DNA of 41,120 nucleotides from contig NZ_BSFC01000027.1 in NCBI RefSeq assembly GCF_027922145.1, forward strand, positions 1 to 41,120, written 5' to 3'. The notes under the pieces are model-generated. The model saw nothing but the letters and a program-made list of their open reading frames with translations. It was not told the DNA's origin and searched no databases. Source of the stretch: Novosphingobium resinovorum. GTDB taxonomy: Bacteria > Pseudomonadota > Alphaproteobacteria > Sphingomonadales > Sphingomonadaceae. The position numbers were made by a program, and so were the translations under genes. Below, one piece after another: positions 29,369-35,710 of the stretch (its first letter is position 1; the number at the start of each line of letters is the position of its first letter).

Positions 29369-30067
29369 ATGCGCAAGATCACCCTGCTCGCCGCCGCGCT
29401 TGCGGCCACTGCCTTCACCACGCCCGCGATGGCCGGAAGCCCGGACGGCAGGTTTCAGGTCAAGGTGCTCGCGACCGGGGTTCTGCCCGACGGCGGCATC
29501 GACAAGGTCAAGTCGATCGATTCGGGCCTTGCCGCCACGCTGACCGGCATGGGCGTCACCGACGTCGACGCCCGGGCGAACGACAACGTCGTGCCCACCC
29601 TCGCGGTCGAATACTTCTTCACCAAGGCCGTCTCGGTCGAGACGATCTGCTGCTTCACCCAGCATCACGTGGGCGGTGCGGCGGACCTTGCGGGCACGCG
29701 GCTGGTCGATCACGTGCTGATCCTGCCCGCGACCGTGACCGCCAAGTACCACCTCGACACCGGCACCCCGATCAAGCCTTATGTCGGCGCCGGCCCCGCG
29801 CTGTTCTTCGTGTTCGACGAAAAGCCCGGCGCCACCGCGCAGGCGCTCGGCGTGGACAAGGTGAAGATGTCCAATTCCTTCGGCGTCGCGCTGCAGGCGG
29901 GCGTGGACATCGCGCTCGGCCAGAGCGGCTACGGCGTGACGCTCGATGCCAAGAAGTACTTCATCAAGCCGACCGCCAGCTTCTATGCCGATGGGGCGAA
30001 GGTGCTGGAAACGAAGCACGACCTCGACCCGTGGGTGCTGAGCGCGGGCCTGTCGTACCGGTTCTAA
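29369..30067 (+). CDS. OmpW-family outer membrane protein
   Basis: A 232-residue exported beta-barrel. The signal peptide is MRKITLLAAALAATAFTTPA (residues 1-20). The mature start GRFQVKVLATGVLPDGGID and the segments TLAVEYFFTKAVSVETICCFTQHHV, IKPYVGAGPALFFVF and the C-terminal Phe of WVLSAGLSYRF are the OmpW pattern. OmpW forms an 8-stranded barrel with a hydrophobic channel for small non-polar molecules. The Cys pair in ETICCFTQHHV is a common variation in alphaproteobacteria. I chose ATG 29369 because it opens into the signal peptide; longer frames start in the repeat. Confidence 0.9.
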   Translation: MRKITLLAAALAATAFTTPAMAGSPDGRFQVKVLATGVLPDGGIDKVKSIDSGLAATLTGMGVTDVDARANDNVVPTLAVEYFFTKAVSVETICCFTQHHVGGAADLAGTRLVDHVLILPATVTAKYHLDTGTPIKPYVGAGPALFFVFDEKPGATAQALGVDKVKMSNSFGVALQAGVDIALGQSGYGVTLDAKKYFIKPTASFYADGAKVLETKHDLDPWVLSAGLSYRF

Positions 30068-30079
30068 GCGCGCTTGCCC

Positions 30080-30108
30080 TTGACAAATATAACCACATGG
30101 GTTATATG
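30080..30108 (+). promoter_or_regulatory. Near-consensus sigma-70 promoter with palindromic operator
   Basis: TTGACA (30080-30085), a 17-bp spacer, then TATATG (30103-30108). Over the spacer and -10 lies a perfect inverted repeat: ATATAACC (30087-30094), five bases, GGTTATAT (30100-30107). A repressor bound there would block RNA polymerase. Transcription would begin at about 30114, immediately before an 8-bp stem (30118-30125 with 30140-30147). No clear gene follows. Confidence 0.7.
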
Positions 30109-30557
30109 GCCCAGCATCCGGAGCGGCGAATGATCACGTCGCTCCGGTGTATCGGGTCGGCGTCGTGGGCCGGGATGCGGTTTCAACCGTGGCCATGCAA
30201 CCCACGCGTCCGTTCGAAGACCCGGACTGTCCCTGCGCTACCGGAAACGCCGTCCATACGTTCCTGCGACACGTCGTTGGGCATGGGACGGCCATCCCGG
30301 ATAGCCTTCGGCCGATAACGCTGCGAACCCTAACGATGGCCACATGGGACAAGTCCGATGGAATACAGGTCGAGCCGGGCTGCACCGTGAGTTACCCGGC
30401 CGCTCGCCAGAGCTTCACGGAAAACAAAACCCCGCGTCCCGGTGAGGACGCTCCCGACGCCGACCCGATGTTACCTTCGGATGCGTTGATTTCCCCGGCG
30501 TAATGGCCCGCACTCGCCAGCGGGTATTTTTGCGTGACCCCGCTGCACGAACGACAT
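30109..30557. other. Gene-poor stretch downstream of the orphan promoter
   Basis: Between the ompW-like gene and the GtrA-like gene there is no recognisable conserved protein. The region is less GC-rich and has poorer codon bias than its neighbours. A plus-strand frame at 30147-30503 (118 residues, GTG start) and another from ATG 30130 (62 residues, with GGAG 7 nt upstream, ending 30318) are open, but neither resembles a known family. The first transcribed bases (30118-30147) form an 8-bp stem-loop, CCGGAGCG/CGCTCCGG. Confidence 0.5.
30130..30318 (+). CDS. Possible small protein under the orphan promoter
   Basis: A 62-residue frame starting MITSLRCIGSASWAG. It has GGAG 7 nt upstream of the ATG and begins about 15 nt after the predicted start of transcription from the 30080-30108 promoter, so the expression signals are good. 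The protein sequence is Arg/Ser/Pro-rich, without a hydrophobic core or family likeness, so the frame may be chance within a non-coding transcript. Confidence 0.25.
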   Translation: MITSLRCIGSASWAGMRFQPWPCNPRVRSKTRTVPALPETPSIRSCDTSLGMGRPSRIAFGR

Positions 30558-30673
30558 CGTCATCCCAGCGAAAGCTGGGACCGCTGGCCTGTTACGGCCA
30601 ACTATCGTTCAAACGCCCTGCCGAGGGTTGGGCTTTGCGCGGCCAGCGGTCCCAGCCTTCGCCAGGATGACGG
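30558..30673. repeat. Palindromic repeat (CGTCATCCCAGCGAAAGCTG family), copy 2
   Basis: Left arm 30558-30589, right arm 30641-30673, about 32 bp inverted with a few mismatches and a 51-nt loop. Related to the element at 25359-25446. It lies just beyond the 3' end of the minus-strand GtrA-like gene. Confidence 0.8.
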
Positions 30674-30706
30674 TGTTGGGTGACGATGTTCCCGCATCCT
30701 ACCCAT

Positions 30707-31153
30707 TCACACTTCGTGGAAGTTCAATGTCGCGTTCAGGATGAACACCAGCGTGCCCGAACACAGCGAGACGATCACCCGCGCGAGCAGATAATGCGCG
30801 TCGAACACCGTGGTCAGCAGCGCGAAACCGCCGAGGATCACCGCCAGCCCCACCAGCGCGTTGGTGAGGTAATAGACATAGCCGGTGAAGATCCCGCGAT
30901 CGCTCTCCCGAAACACCCAGACCCGTGCAAGGCCGTAATTCAGCGAGTTGGCGAAGAGGAACCCCGCCGTCACCGCCACGAACTTGTCGATGCCAAGCTG
31001 CGAGACCATCAGCCAGATCAGCGCCATGTCGATCGCGAAGCACAGGCACGAGGCCACGGCATTGCGCACGAACAGCACGGCGGTGTGCCGACTGAACAGG
31101 CCGTAGTGCGGGTGAGCGCCAAGGGAGCCCGGCACGATGGGCGAATGAAACAT
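30707..31153 (-). CDS. GtrA-like membrane protein
   Basis: A 148-residue protein with four TM helices (near residues 30-48, 55-72, 86-108 and 115-138). The pattern includes FVRNAVASCLCFAIDMALI, FLFANSLNYGLARVWVFRES and the C-terminal NATLNF, which match GtrA/DPMS domains. These are small flippase-like proteins for polyprenyl-linked sugars and cell-surface polysaccharides. I chose ATG 31153; the upstream in-frame part has no character. The glycosyltransferase partner usually found next to GtrA is absent. Confidence 0.8.
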   Translation of the reverse strand: MFHSPIVPGSLGAHPHYGLFSRHTAVLFVRNAVASCLCFAIDMALIWLMVSQLGIDKFVAVTAGFLFANSLNYGLARVWVFRESDRGIFTGYVYYLTNALVGLAVILGGFALLTTVFDAHYLLARVIVSLCSGTLVFILNATLNFHEV

Positions 31154-31214
31154 GCCAGTGGCAACGCCGCCGCCTCGCCATGGTTTCCCGCGAGCCGGTA
31201 ACAGGGACGAACCG

Positions 31215-31916
31215 TTACCCTGCCTCGGCGACCAGCGTGTCGAAATCAAGGATCGTCACTTCGCGGCGCGAGGGCAGGTCGATCACGCCCTCGTTCTTGA
31301 GCCGGGTGAACTGGCGGCTGACGGTCTCGATGGTCAGGCCCAGCACGTCGGCGATCTGCTGGCGCGAGAACGGCAGGGTCAGGATGCGCCGCCCCGGATG
31401 CTCGAAATCGATCCGGCAGCCGGCGCCGCCGAGCCGTTCGGTCATCTCGACGAGGAAGCTCGCCATCTTCTCCGCCGCCGACTTGCGGCCGAGCAGCAGC
31501 ATCCAGCGGCGCGTGCGGTCCAGTTCGCCCAGCGTGCGTTCGAGCAGCTTGTGCTCCAGCGCCGGATGCTCGCGCGCGAAGGCGTCGAAGTCGCGGCGGG
31601 AGAACACGCAGACGCTGGCGTCGGTCAGCGCCGTGACACCGTGCCCGGTGGTGCCGCCGAAGGGGCGGCCGATGAAGTCGGAAGGATAGACCACGCCGAC
31701 GATCTGCTCGCGCCCGTCCTCGGTGTTGGTGGAGAGCTTGAGCACGCCGTCGATGACATTGGCGACGAGGACCGAATCCTCGCCCTCCCAGATGATCGAT
31801 TCCCCGGCGGTCAGCTTGCGCGTGCGCCCGATCGCATTGAGCGCATTGAGTTCGCCGGCGTCGAGCGCGGCACAGATCGCCCGGTTGCGGACGACGCAAA
31901 GATCACAGCTGGACAT
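31215..31916 (-). CDS. FNR-type Crp/Fnr family oxygen-responsive regulator
   Basis: A 233-residue transcription factor with a cyclic-nucleotide-type sensor domain and a C-terminal helix-turn-helix. N-terminal Cys4, Cys7 and Cys15 (MSSCDLCVVRNRAIC) plus Cys103 (ASVCVFSRR) are the four expected ligands of an oxygen-labile [4Fe-4S] cluster. The recognition helix in GLTIETVSRQFTRLKNEGVI carries E-x2-SR, which reads TTGAT-N4-ATCAA in FNR. Under low oxygen it should dimerise and activate ccoN and other genes with such boxes. It lies downstream of regA, separated by a palindromic repeat (31980-32053). No box is seen at its own promoter. Confidence 0.9.
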   Translation of the reverse strand: MSSCDLCVVRNRAICAALDAGELNALNAIGRTRKLTAGESIIWEGEDSVLVANVIDGVLKLSTNTEDGREQIVGVVYPSDFIGRPFGGTTGHGVTALTDASVCVFSRRDFDAFAREHPALEHKLLERTLGELDRTRRWMLLLGRKSAAEKMASFLVEMTERLGGAGCRIDFEHPGRRILTLPFSRQQIADVLGLTIETVSRQFTRLKNEGVIDLPSRREVTILDFDTLVAEAG

Positions 31917-31979
31917 GGTTTCCGATCACCGGGGGCTTCTCGTGGGTTGTATAGCGTATTGGCGGCTCGCGGGAAACTG

Positions 31980-32053
31980 CAGGGGCTTCGACAGGCTCAG
32001 CCTGAGCGGGGTTGGAGGTTTACGCTACCTCCGCTCACCCTGAGCTTGTCGAA
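31980..32053. repeat. Long palindromic repeat (CTTCGACAAGCTCAG family), copy 4
   Basis: Left arm 31980-32009 (one variant base, ACAGG for ACAAG), right arm 32031-32053. It lies 4 bp after the regA stop codon and 63 bp before the FNR-type gene, so it could end or dampen the regBA transcript. Confidence 0.9.
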
Positions 32054-32057
32054 GGTG

Positions 32058-32612
32058 TCAAACCTGCCGCTTCTCGAGCTTGCGCGCCAGCGTGCGGCGG
32101 TGGAGGCCGAGGCGGCGCGCGGTTTCGGAGATGTTGAATTCGCACTCCACCAGCGTCTGGTGGATGTACTCCCACTCCAGCGTCTTGATCGAGGTCTTGC
32201 GGCCCTCCACCGGCACGCTGGCATCGCCGCGCAGCGACGCGAAGGCCGCCTCGATGTCGTCGGTGTTGGAGGGTTTGGCGAGATAGTGCGAGGCGCCCAG
32301 TTTGATCGCCTCGACGGCGGTGGCGATGCTGGCGTAGCCGGTCAGCACGACGATGCGCGTCTGCGGCGCATGGGCATGAAGCGCCTCGACCACGGTGAGG
32401 CCGGAACCCGCGCCGAGTTTCAGGTCCACCACCGCGAACTCGAAGCTGTCCGCCAGGAACAGCGCCTCGGCCTCTTCGGGGCTTGCAGCGGAGGCGACGC
32501 GGTAGCCGCGTCGTTCGAAAGAGCGGCGCAGGGTTCGCGCGAAAGTGGGGTCGTCCTCGACGATGAGCAGGCTGGCGCCCGTCGCGCCGATGGCGGAGGG
32601 AGTGTCGGTCAT
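32058..32612 (-). CDS. regA: Redox response regulator RegA (PrrA/ActR/RoxR)
   Basis: A 184-residue response regulator. Receiver domain: acidic pocket VEDD (residues 18-21), phosphoacceptor Asp63 in VVDLKLGAGSGL, Thr in VVLTGYAS and Lys in YLAKPS. The C-terminal Fis-type helix-turn-helix, NISETARRLGLHRRTLARKL, is almost unchanged among RegA orthologues. It controls respiration, cytochrome and fixation genes in response to redox. It overlaps the regB stop by 4 bp (ATGA), so regB and regA are translationally coupled. A palindromic repeat follows at once. Confidence 0.94.
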   Translation of the reverse strand: MTDTPSAIGATGASLLIVEDDPTFARTLRRSFERRGYRVASAASPEEAEALFLADSFEFAVVDLKLGAGSGLTVVEALHAHAPQTRIVVLTGYASIATAVEAIKLGASHYLAKPSNTDDIEAAFASLRGDASVPVEGRKTSIKTLEWEYIHQTLVECEFNISETARRLGLHRRTLARKLEKRQV

Positions 32613-33970
32613 TGCTTCTCCTGCCGTTGTTCTTGTTCTTCGAGCGCCAGTGTAGCGAGGGGGATCGCCAGTTGCACGCTCGCACCGCCGGTTTCACGGT
32701 TCTCCACCGAGACCGCGCCGCCCAGCTTGCGGATCACGTTGACGACGAGGAACAGGCCGAGCCCGCCCCCGTCGCGCCCCTTGGTCGAGATATAGGGCTG
32801 GCCGATGCGGCGCAGCACTTCGGGCGCGAAGCCGGGGCCGCGGTCGCTTACGGTCAGCATGACCTGCCGTCCCGGACTCTGGGCAGCGCCCTCCCCTTCC
32901 AGCCAGACCTCGATCAGGACGAGGTCGGGCGAGACCTCGATGGCGTTGTCGATGACGTTGCCAACGATCTGGCGCAGGCCCGGATCGGCGATGATCTCGA
33001 CGTCACCCGCCATGCGGTCGATCACGCGCAGTTCGCCGGGGATGCGGGTGCGCCATTCCTCGGCGAGATCGTCGATGAAGCCGCGCACGGTGGTCACCGC
33101 CGGATCGACGCCGCGCACTTCACCCGCCGACATCAGGATGCCCGACACGATCGTCTTGCAGCGCTCCAGCTCGCGGCGCACGTCAGCAAGATCGGCGGCC
33201 ATGTCGGGGTCGTCCCTGATCGTCGGCTCGTGGCTCCAGTCGCCCAGGATCACCGAGATCGACGAGAGCGGGGTGCCCAGTTCATGCGCCGCGCCCGAGG
33301 CGAGCAGGCCCATGCGGATGATGTGGTCCTCCTCCGCAGCCTGCTGGTAGTAGTCGGCGAGGCGCGCATCGCTTTCGCGCCGGTTGCGGTCGAGCCGCAC
33401 GACGAAGACGATCAGCAGCACGGCGGCGAGCACGAAGCAGAACAGGCTGCCGTAGATGTAGAGGTGGAAGTGATCGCCCGCCAAGCGATCGGGCAGCTGC
33501 AGCGGCTCGTAGAAGAAGGTCAACAGCGCCATGCACAGGCAGGCGTTGAGCGCGACCAGCCAACTCCAGCGCGCCTCCAGGATGATCGCGCCGATGACGA
33601 TCTGGAGGAGGAACAGGAAGGTGAACGGGTTTGTCGCCCCGCCCGAGTAATAAAGCTGCCAGCACAGCGCGACGACGTCGATCATCAGCGCCGAGAACAT
33701 CTCGCGCTGGGTGAACGATTCGCGCTGCAGCACGACGCGCGCGACGGTCAGGTTGATGACGATCAACAGCAGCGGCGCCAGCAGCAGCGGCGCCAGCGGC
33801 AGGCGGACCTTGAGCACGGCAGAGACCACGACGATGGTGGCCAGCTGCCCGAACACCGCCGTCCAGCGCAGCTGGGTGAGCAGGACGACGCTGGAGCGGC
33901 TCGGCGTACTGCCCGGCACCTCCGGCGGCGCGAAGAGCGCCGCCAGGCGCTCGATCACGCCCGGCGCCAT
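32609..33970 (-). CDS. regB: Redox sensor histidine kinase RegB (PrrB/ActS/RoxS)
   Basis: A 453-residue membrane kinase with six TM helices (residues 36-190). The ubiquinone-binding motif GGATNPF is at 110-116. His229 in AAHELGTPLSSIS is the phosphorylated residue, and Cys271 in RRELERCKTIVSG matches the redox-active Cys of RegB. The ATPase N box NVIDNAIEVSP and G boxes DRGPGFAPE and GGGLGLFLV complete the kinase. It senses the quinone pool and phosphorylates RegA. It starts 16 bp inside the SURF1 gene, at the end of the cyo operon, so its level may track oxidase expression. Confidence 0.95.
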   Translation of the reverse strand: MAPGVIERLAALFAPPEVPGSTPSRSSVVLLTQLRWTAVFGQLATIVVVSAVLKVRLPLAPLLLAPLLLIVINLTVARVVLQRESFTQREMFSALMIDVVALCWQLYYSGGATNPFTFLFLLQIVIGAIILEARWSWLVALNACLCMALLTFFYEPLQLPDRLAGDHFHLYIYGSLFCFVLAAVLLIVFVVRLDRNRRESDARLADYYQQAAEEDHIIRMGLLASGAAHELGTPLSSISVILGDWSHEPTIRDDPDMAADLADVRRELERCKTIVSGILMSAGEVRGVDPAVTTVRGFIDDLAEEWRTRIPGELRVIDRMAGDVEIIADPGLRQIVGNVIDNAIEVSPDLVLIEVWLEGEGAAQSPGRQVMLTVSDRGPGFAPEVLRRIGQPYISTKGRDGGGLGLFLVVNVIRKLGGAVSVENRETGGASVQLAIPLATLALEEQEQRQEKQ

Positions 33971-34677
33971 GTATAGGCGAGCGCGACCAGCGACAGCGCC
34001 GCCATCGCGAACCAGGTCAAGGCATAGCTGAGATGGCTGTCGGGGAACGTGATCTGGGTGAGGCCGGGTACGGGCTTGAGGGCGGGCGCGGTAGTCGCCT
34101 GCTCCGTCTGGACATCGACGAAGGCAGGGGAGACGGCGCCCAGCTTGCGCGCTTGCGCCAGCGCGGCGGTATCGCGCGAGTACCAGCGATCGTCCTGCGG
34201 GGCGTTGGATTGCAGGATACTGCCCTTGGGCTCGGGCAGGCGCAGCAGGCCGACGATCGACACCTTACCCGCAGGCGCCGAGGCTCCGGCGTCGGCGCGG
34301 GTGGTCCCGGCGGGCACGAAGCCGCGGTTGATCCACAGGAGCCTGCCGTCTTCGAGGCGCAGCGGCGTCATCGTCCAGTAGCCCGTTCCGCGTTCCGTGG
34401 CGGCCCGCACCAGCGCGGTCGCAGGCCCGTCATAGACGCCCGAGACGCGGACGCGAAGATATTCGAGATCGGGGCCGAGGCTGCCGTCCTGCGGCAGCGC
34501 CTGTGGAGCGGCATGGACGCGCGCATCGACGCGGGCGATCAGCGCGTGCTTCCAGTGCATCCGCTGGATCTGCCAGATGCCCAGGCCCACGAACATCGCG
34601 AAGGCCACTAGCAGAAGCGCGGCAAGCCCGATGGGCCGCCGCGCTCCTTTTGCCGCCGTTGTGCGGTCCTCGGTCAG
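33955..34677 (-). CDS. SURF1-family oxidase assembly protein, probable CTG start
   Basis: A 240-residue product with N- and C-terminal TM helices (PIGLAALLLVAFAMFVGLGI and SYALTWFAMAALSLVALAY) flanking a periplasmic SURF1 domain: LGIWQIQRMHWKHALI, GRLLWINRGFVPAGT and the C-terminal LSYALTWFAMA, all conserved. SURF1 aids heme a/o insertion into heme-copper oxidases. No ATG, GTG or TTG lies between the cyoD stop and the first TM helix. A CTG at 34677 overlaps the cyoD stop as CTGA and gives a normal N-terminus; the alternative ATG at 34743 would overlap cyoD by 70 bp. It lies between cyoD and regB. Confidence 0.85.
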   Translation of the reverse strand: MTEDRTTAAKGARRPIGLAALLLVAFAMFVGLGIWQIQRMHWKHALIARVDARVHAAPQALPQDGSLGPDLEYLRVRVSGVYDGPATALVRAATERGTGYWTMTPLRLEDGRLLWINRGFVPAGTTRADAGASAPAGKVSIVGLLRLPEPKGSILQSNAPQDDRWYSRDTAALAQARKLGAVSPAFVDVQTEQATTAPALKPVPGLTQITFPDSHLSYALTWFAMAALSLVALAYTWRRA

Positions 34678-35066
34678 GGCAGCTGGCCCATGTCGTGGAC
34701 GCTCATCGGCATCATGTTGGTGTTGAGGTGGAACATGACCCACAGCGAACCGGACAGCGTGATGATGACCAGAACGATCGTGAAGATCAGCGCCATGACC
34801 GTCCAGCCGTTCTCCGACTTGGTGTTCATGTGCAGGAAGTAGATCATGTGGACCACGATCTGCACCACGGCGAAGGCCATGATGACCAGCGCGGTGGTCT
34901 GCTTGTCGGGGATCGCGCCCGTCATCACCAGCCAGAACGGGATCGCGGTGAGCACGACCGACAGCAGGAAGCCGACGACGTACTCGCGCATCGAGCCATG
35001 GCTCGCGCCGTGCTCGTCGTGGTGATCGTGCGCGGCGGGGTTGGGGTGGGCGTGTTCGTTCGCCAT
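34674..35066 (-). CDS. cyoD: Cytochrome bo3 ubiquinol oxidase subunit IV
   Basis: A 130-residue protein with a His-rich N-terminus (HAHPNPAAHDHHDEHGASH) and three TM helices (near residues 30-50, 57-77 and 89-109), ending NMMPMSVHDMGQLP. The YVVGFLLSVVLTAIPFWLVM segment is conserved in CyoD. It assists CuB binding in subunit I. I chose ATG 35066, which overlaps the cyoC stop by one base (TGATG). Confidence 0.93.
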   Translation of the reverse strand: MANEHAHPNPAAHDHHDEHGASHGSMREYVVGFLLSVVLTAIPFWLVMTGAIPDKQTTALVIMAFAVVQIVVHMIYFLHMNTKSENGWTVMALIFTIVLVIITLSGSLWVMFHLNTNMMPMSVHDMGQLP

Positions 35067-35707
35067 CACAGCATTCCCATCAGGTAGACGAAGGTGAAGA
35101 CGCCGATCCAGATGACGTCGAGGAAGTGCCAGAACAGCGACAGGCACATGAGGCGGCGCTTGTTGGCCGGGATCAGGCCCTTCTTGCCGACCTGCACCAC
35201 CAGCGTGAACAGCCAGATCAGGCCGAAGGTGACGTGCAGACCGTGGGTGCCCACCAGCGAGAAGAACGCGGTGAGGAAGCCCGAGCGCATCGGCGTCGCA
35301 CCCTCGTGGATGAGGTTGCTGAACTCGTAGAGTTCGATGCCGAGGAAGCATGCGCCGAACACGGCGGTGACCAGCAGCCAGGCTTGCGTCGCGCCCTTGT
35401 TGTTCTTCTCCATGGCCAGCATGGCGAAGCCGTAAGTGATCGACGAGAACAGCAGCATGGCGGTGTTGAGCGCCACCAGCGGCAGCTCGAACAGGTCCTT
35501 CGGCCCCGGCCCGGCGGCCAGGCTGCCGCCCAGCACGCCGTATGCCGCGAAGAGCATGGCGAAGATGAGACAGTCGCTCATCAGGTAGACCCAGAAGCCC
35601 AGCATGGTGCTGCCGCCTTCGGGGTGGTCATGCTCGTTCAGGTCGTAGAACGCGGCCTGAAGCTGCGCCTGATCGAGGGTGTGCGTTGGAGCGGTGTTGG
35701 CGGTCAT
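35066..35707 (-). CDS. cyoC: Cytochrome bo3 ubiquinol oxidase subunit III
   Basis: A 213-residue, five-TM protein. GFWVYLMSDCLIFAMLFAAY (near residues 33-52) and GTHGLHVTFGLIWLF (near 155-169) are the COX3 landmarks. It stabilises the catalytic subunit. It lies between cyoB (3 bp gap) and cyoD (1 bp overlap). Confidence 0.94.
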   Translation of the reverse strand: MTANTAPTHTLDQAQLQAAFYDLNEHDHPEGGSTMLGFWVYLMSDCLIFAMLFAAYGVLGGSLAAGPGPKDLFELPLVALNTAMLLFSSITYGFAMLAMEKNNKGATQAWLLVTAVFGACFLGIELYEFSNLIHEGATPMRSGFLTAFFSLVGTHGLHVTFGLIWLFTLVVQVGKKGLIPANKRRLMCLSLFWHFLDVIWIGVFTFVYLMGML

Positions 35708-35710
35708 GTC

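Noticed and set aside
30134..30385. 83-residue minus-strand frame
   Set aside because: Antisense to the predicted orphan transcript, with no ribosome-binding site and no family likeness.
4938..32053. Possible CRISPR array from recurring repeats
   Set aside because: The copies are far apart, each is an inverted pair, and no regular spacers or cas genes exist.
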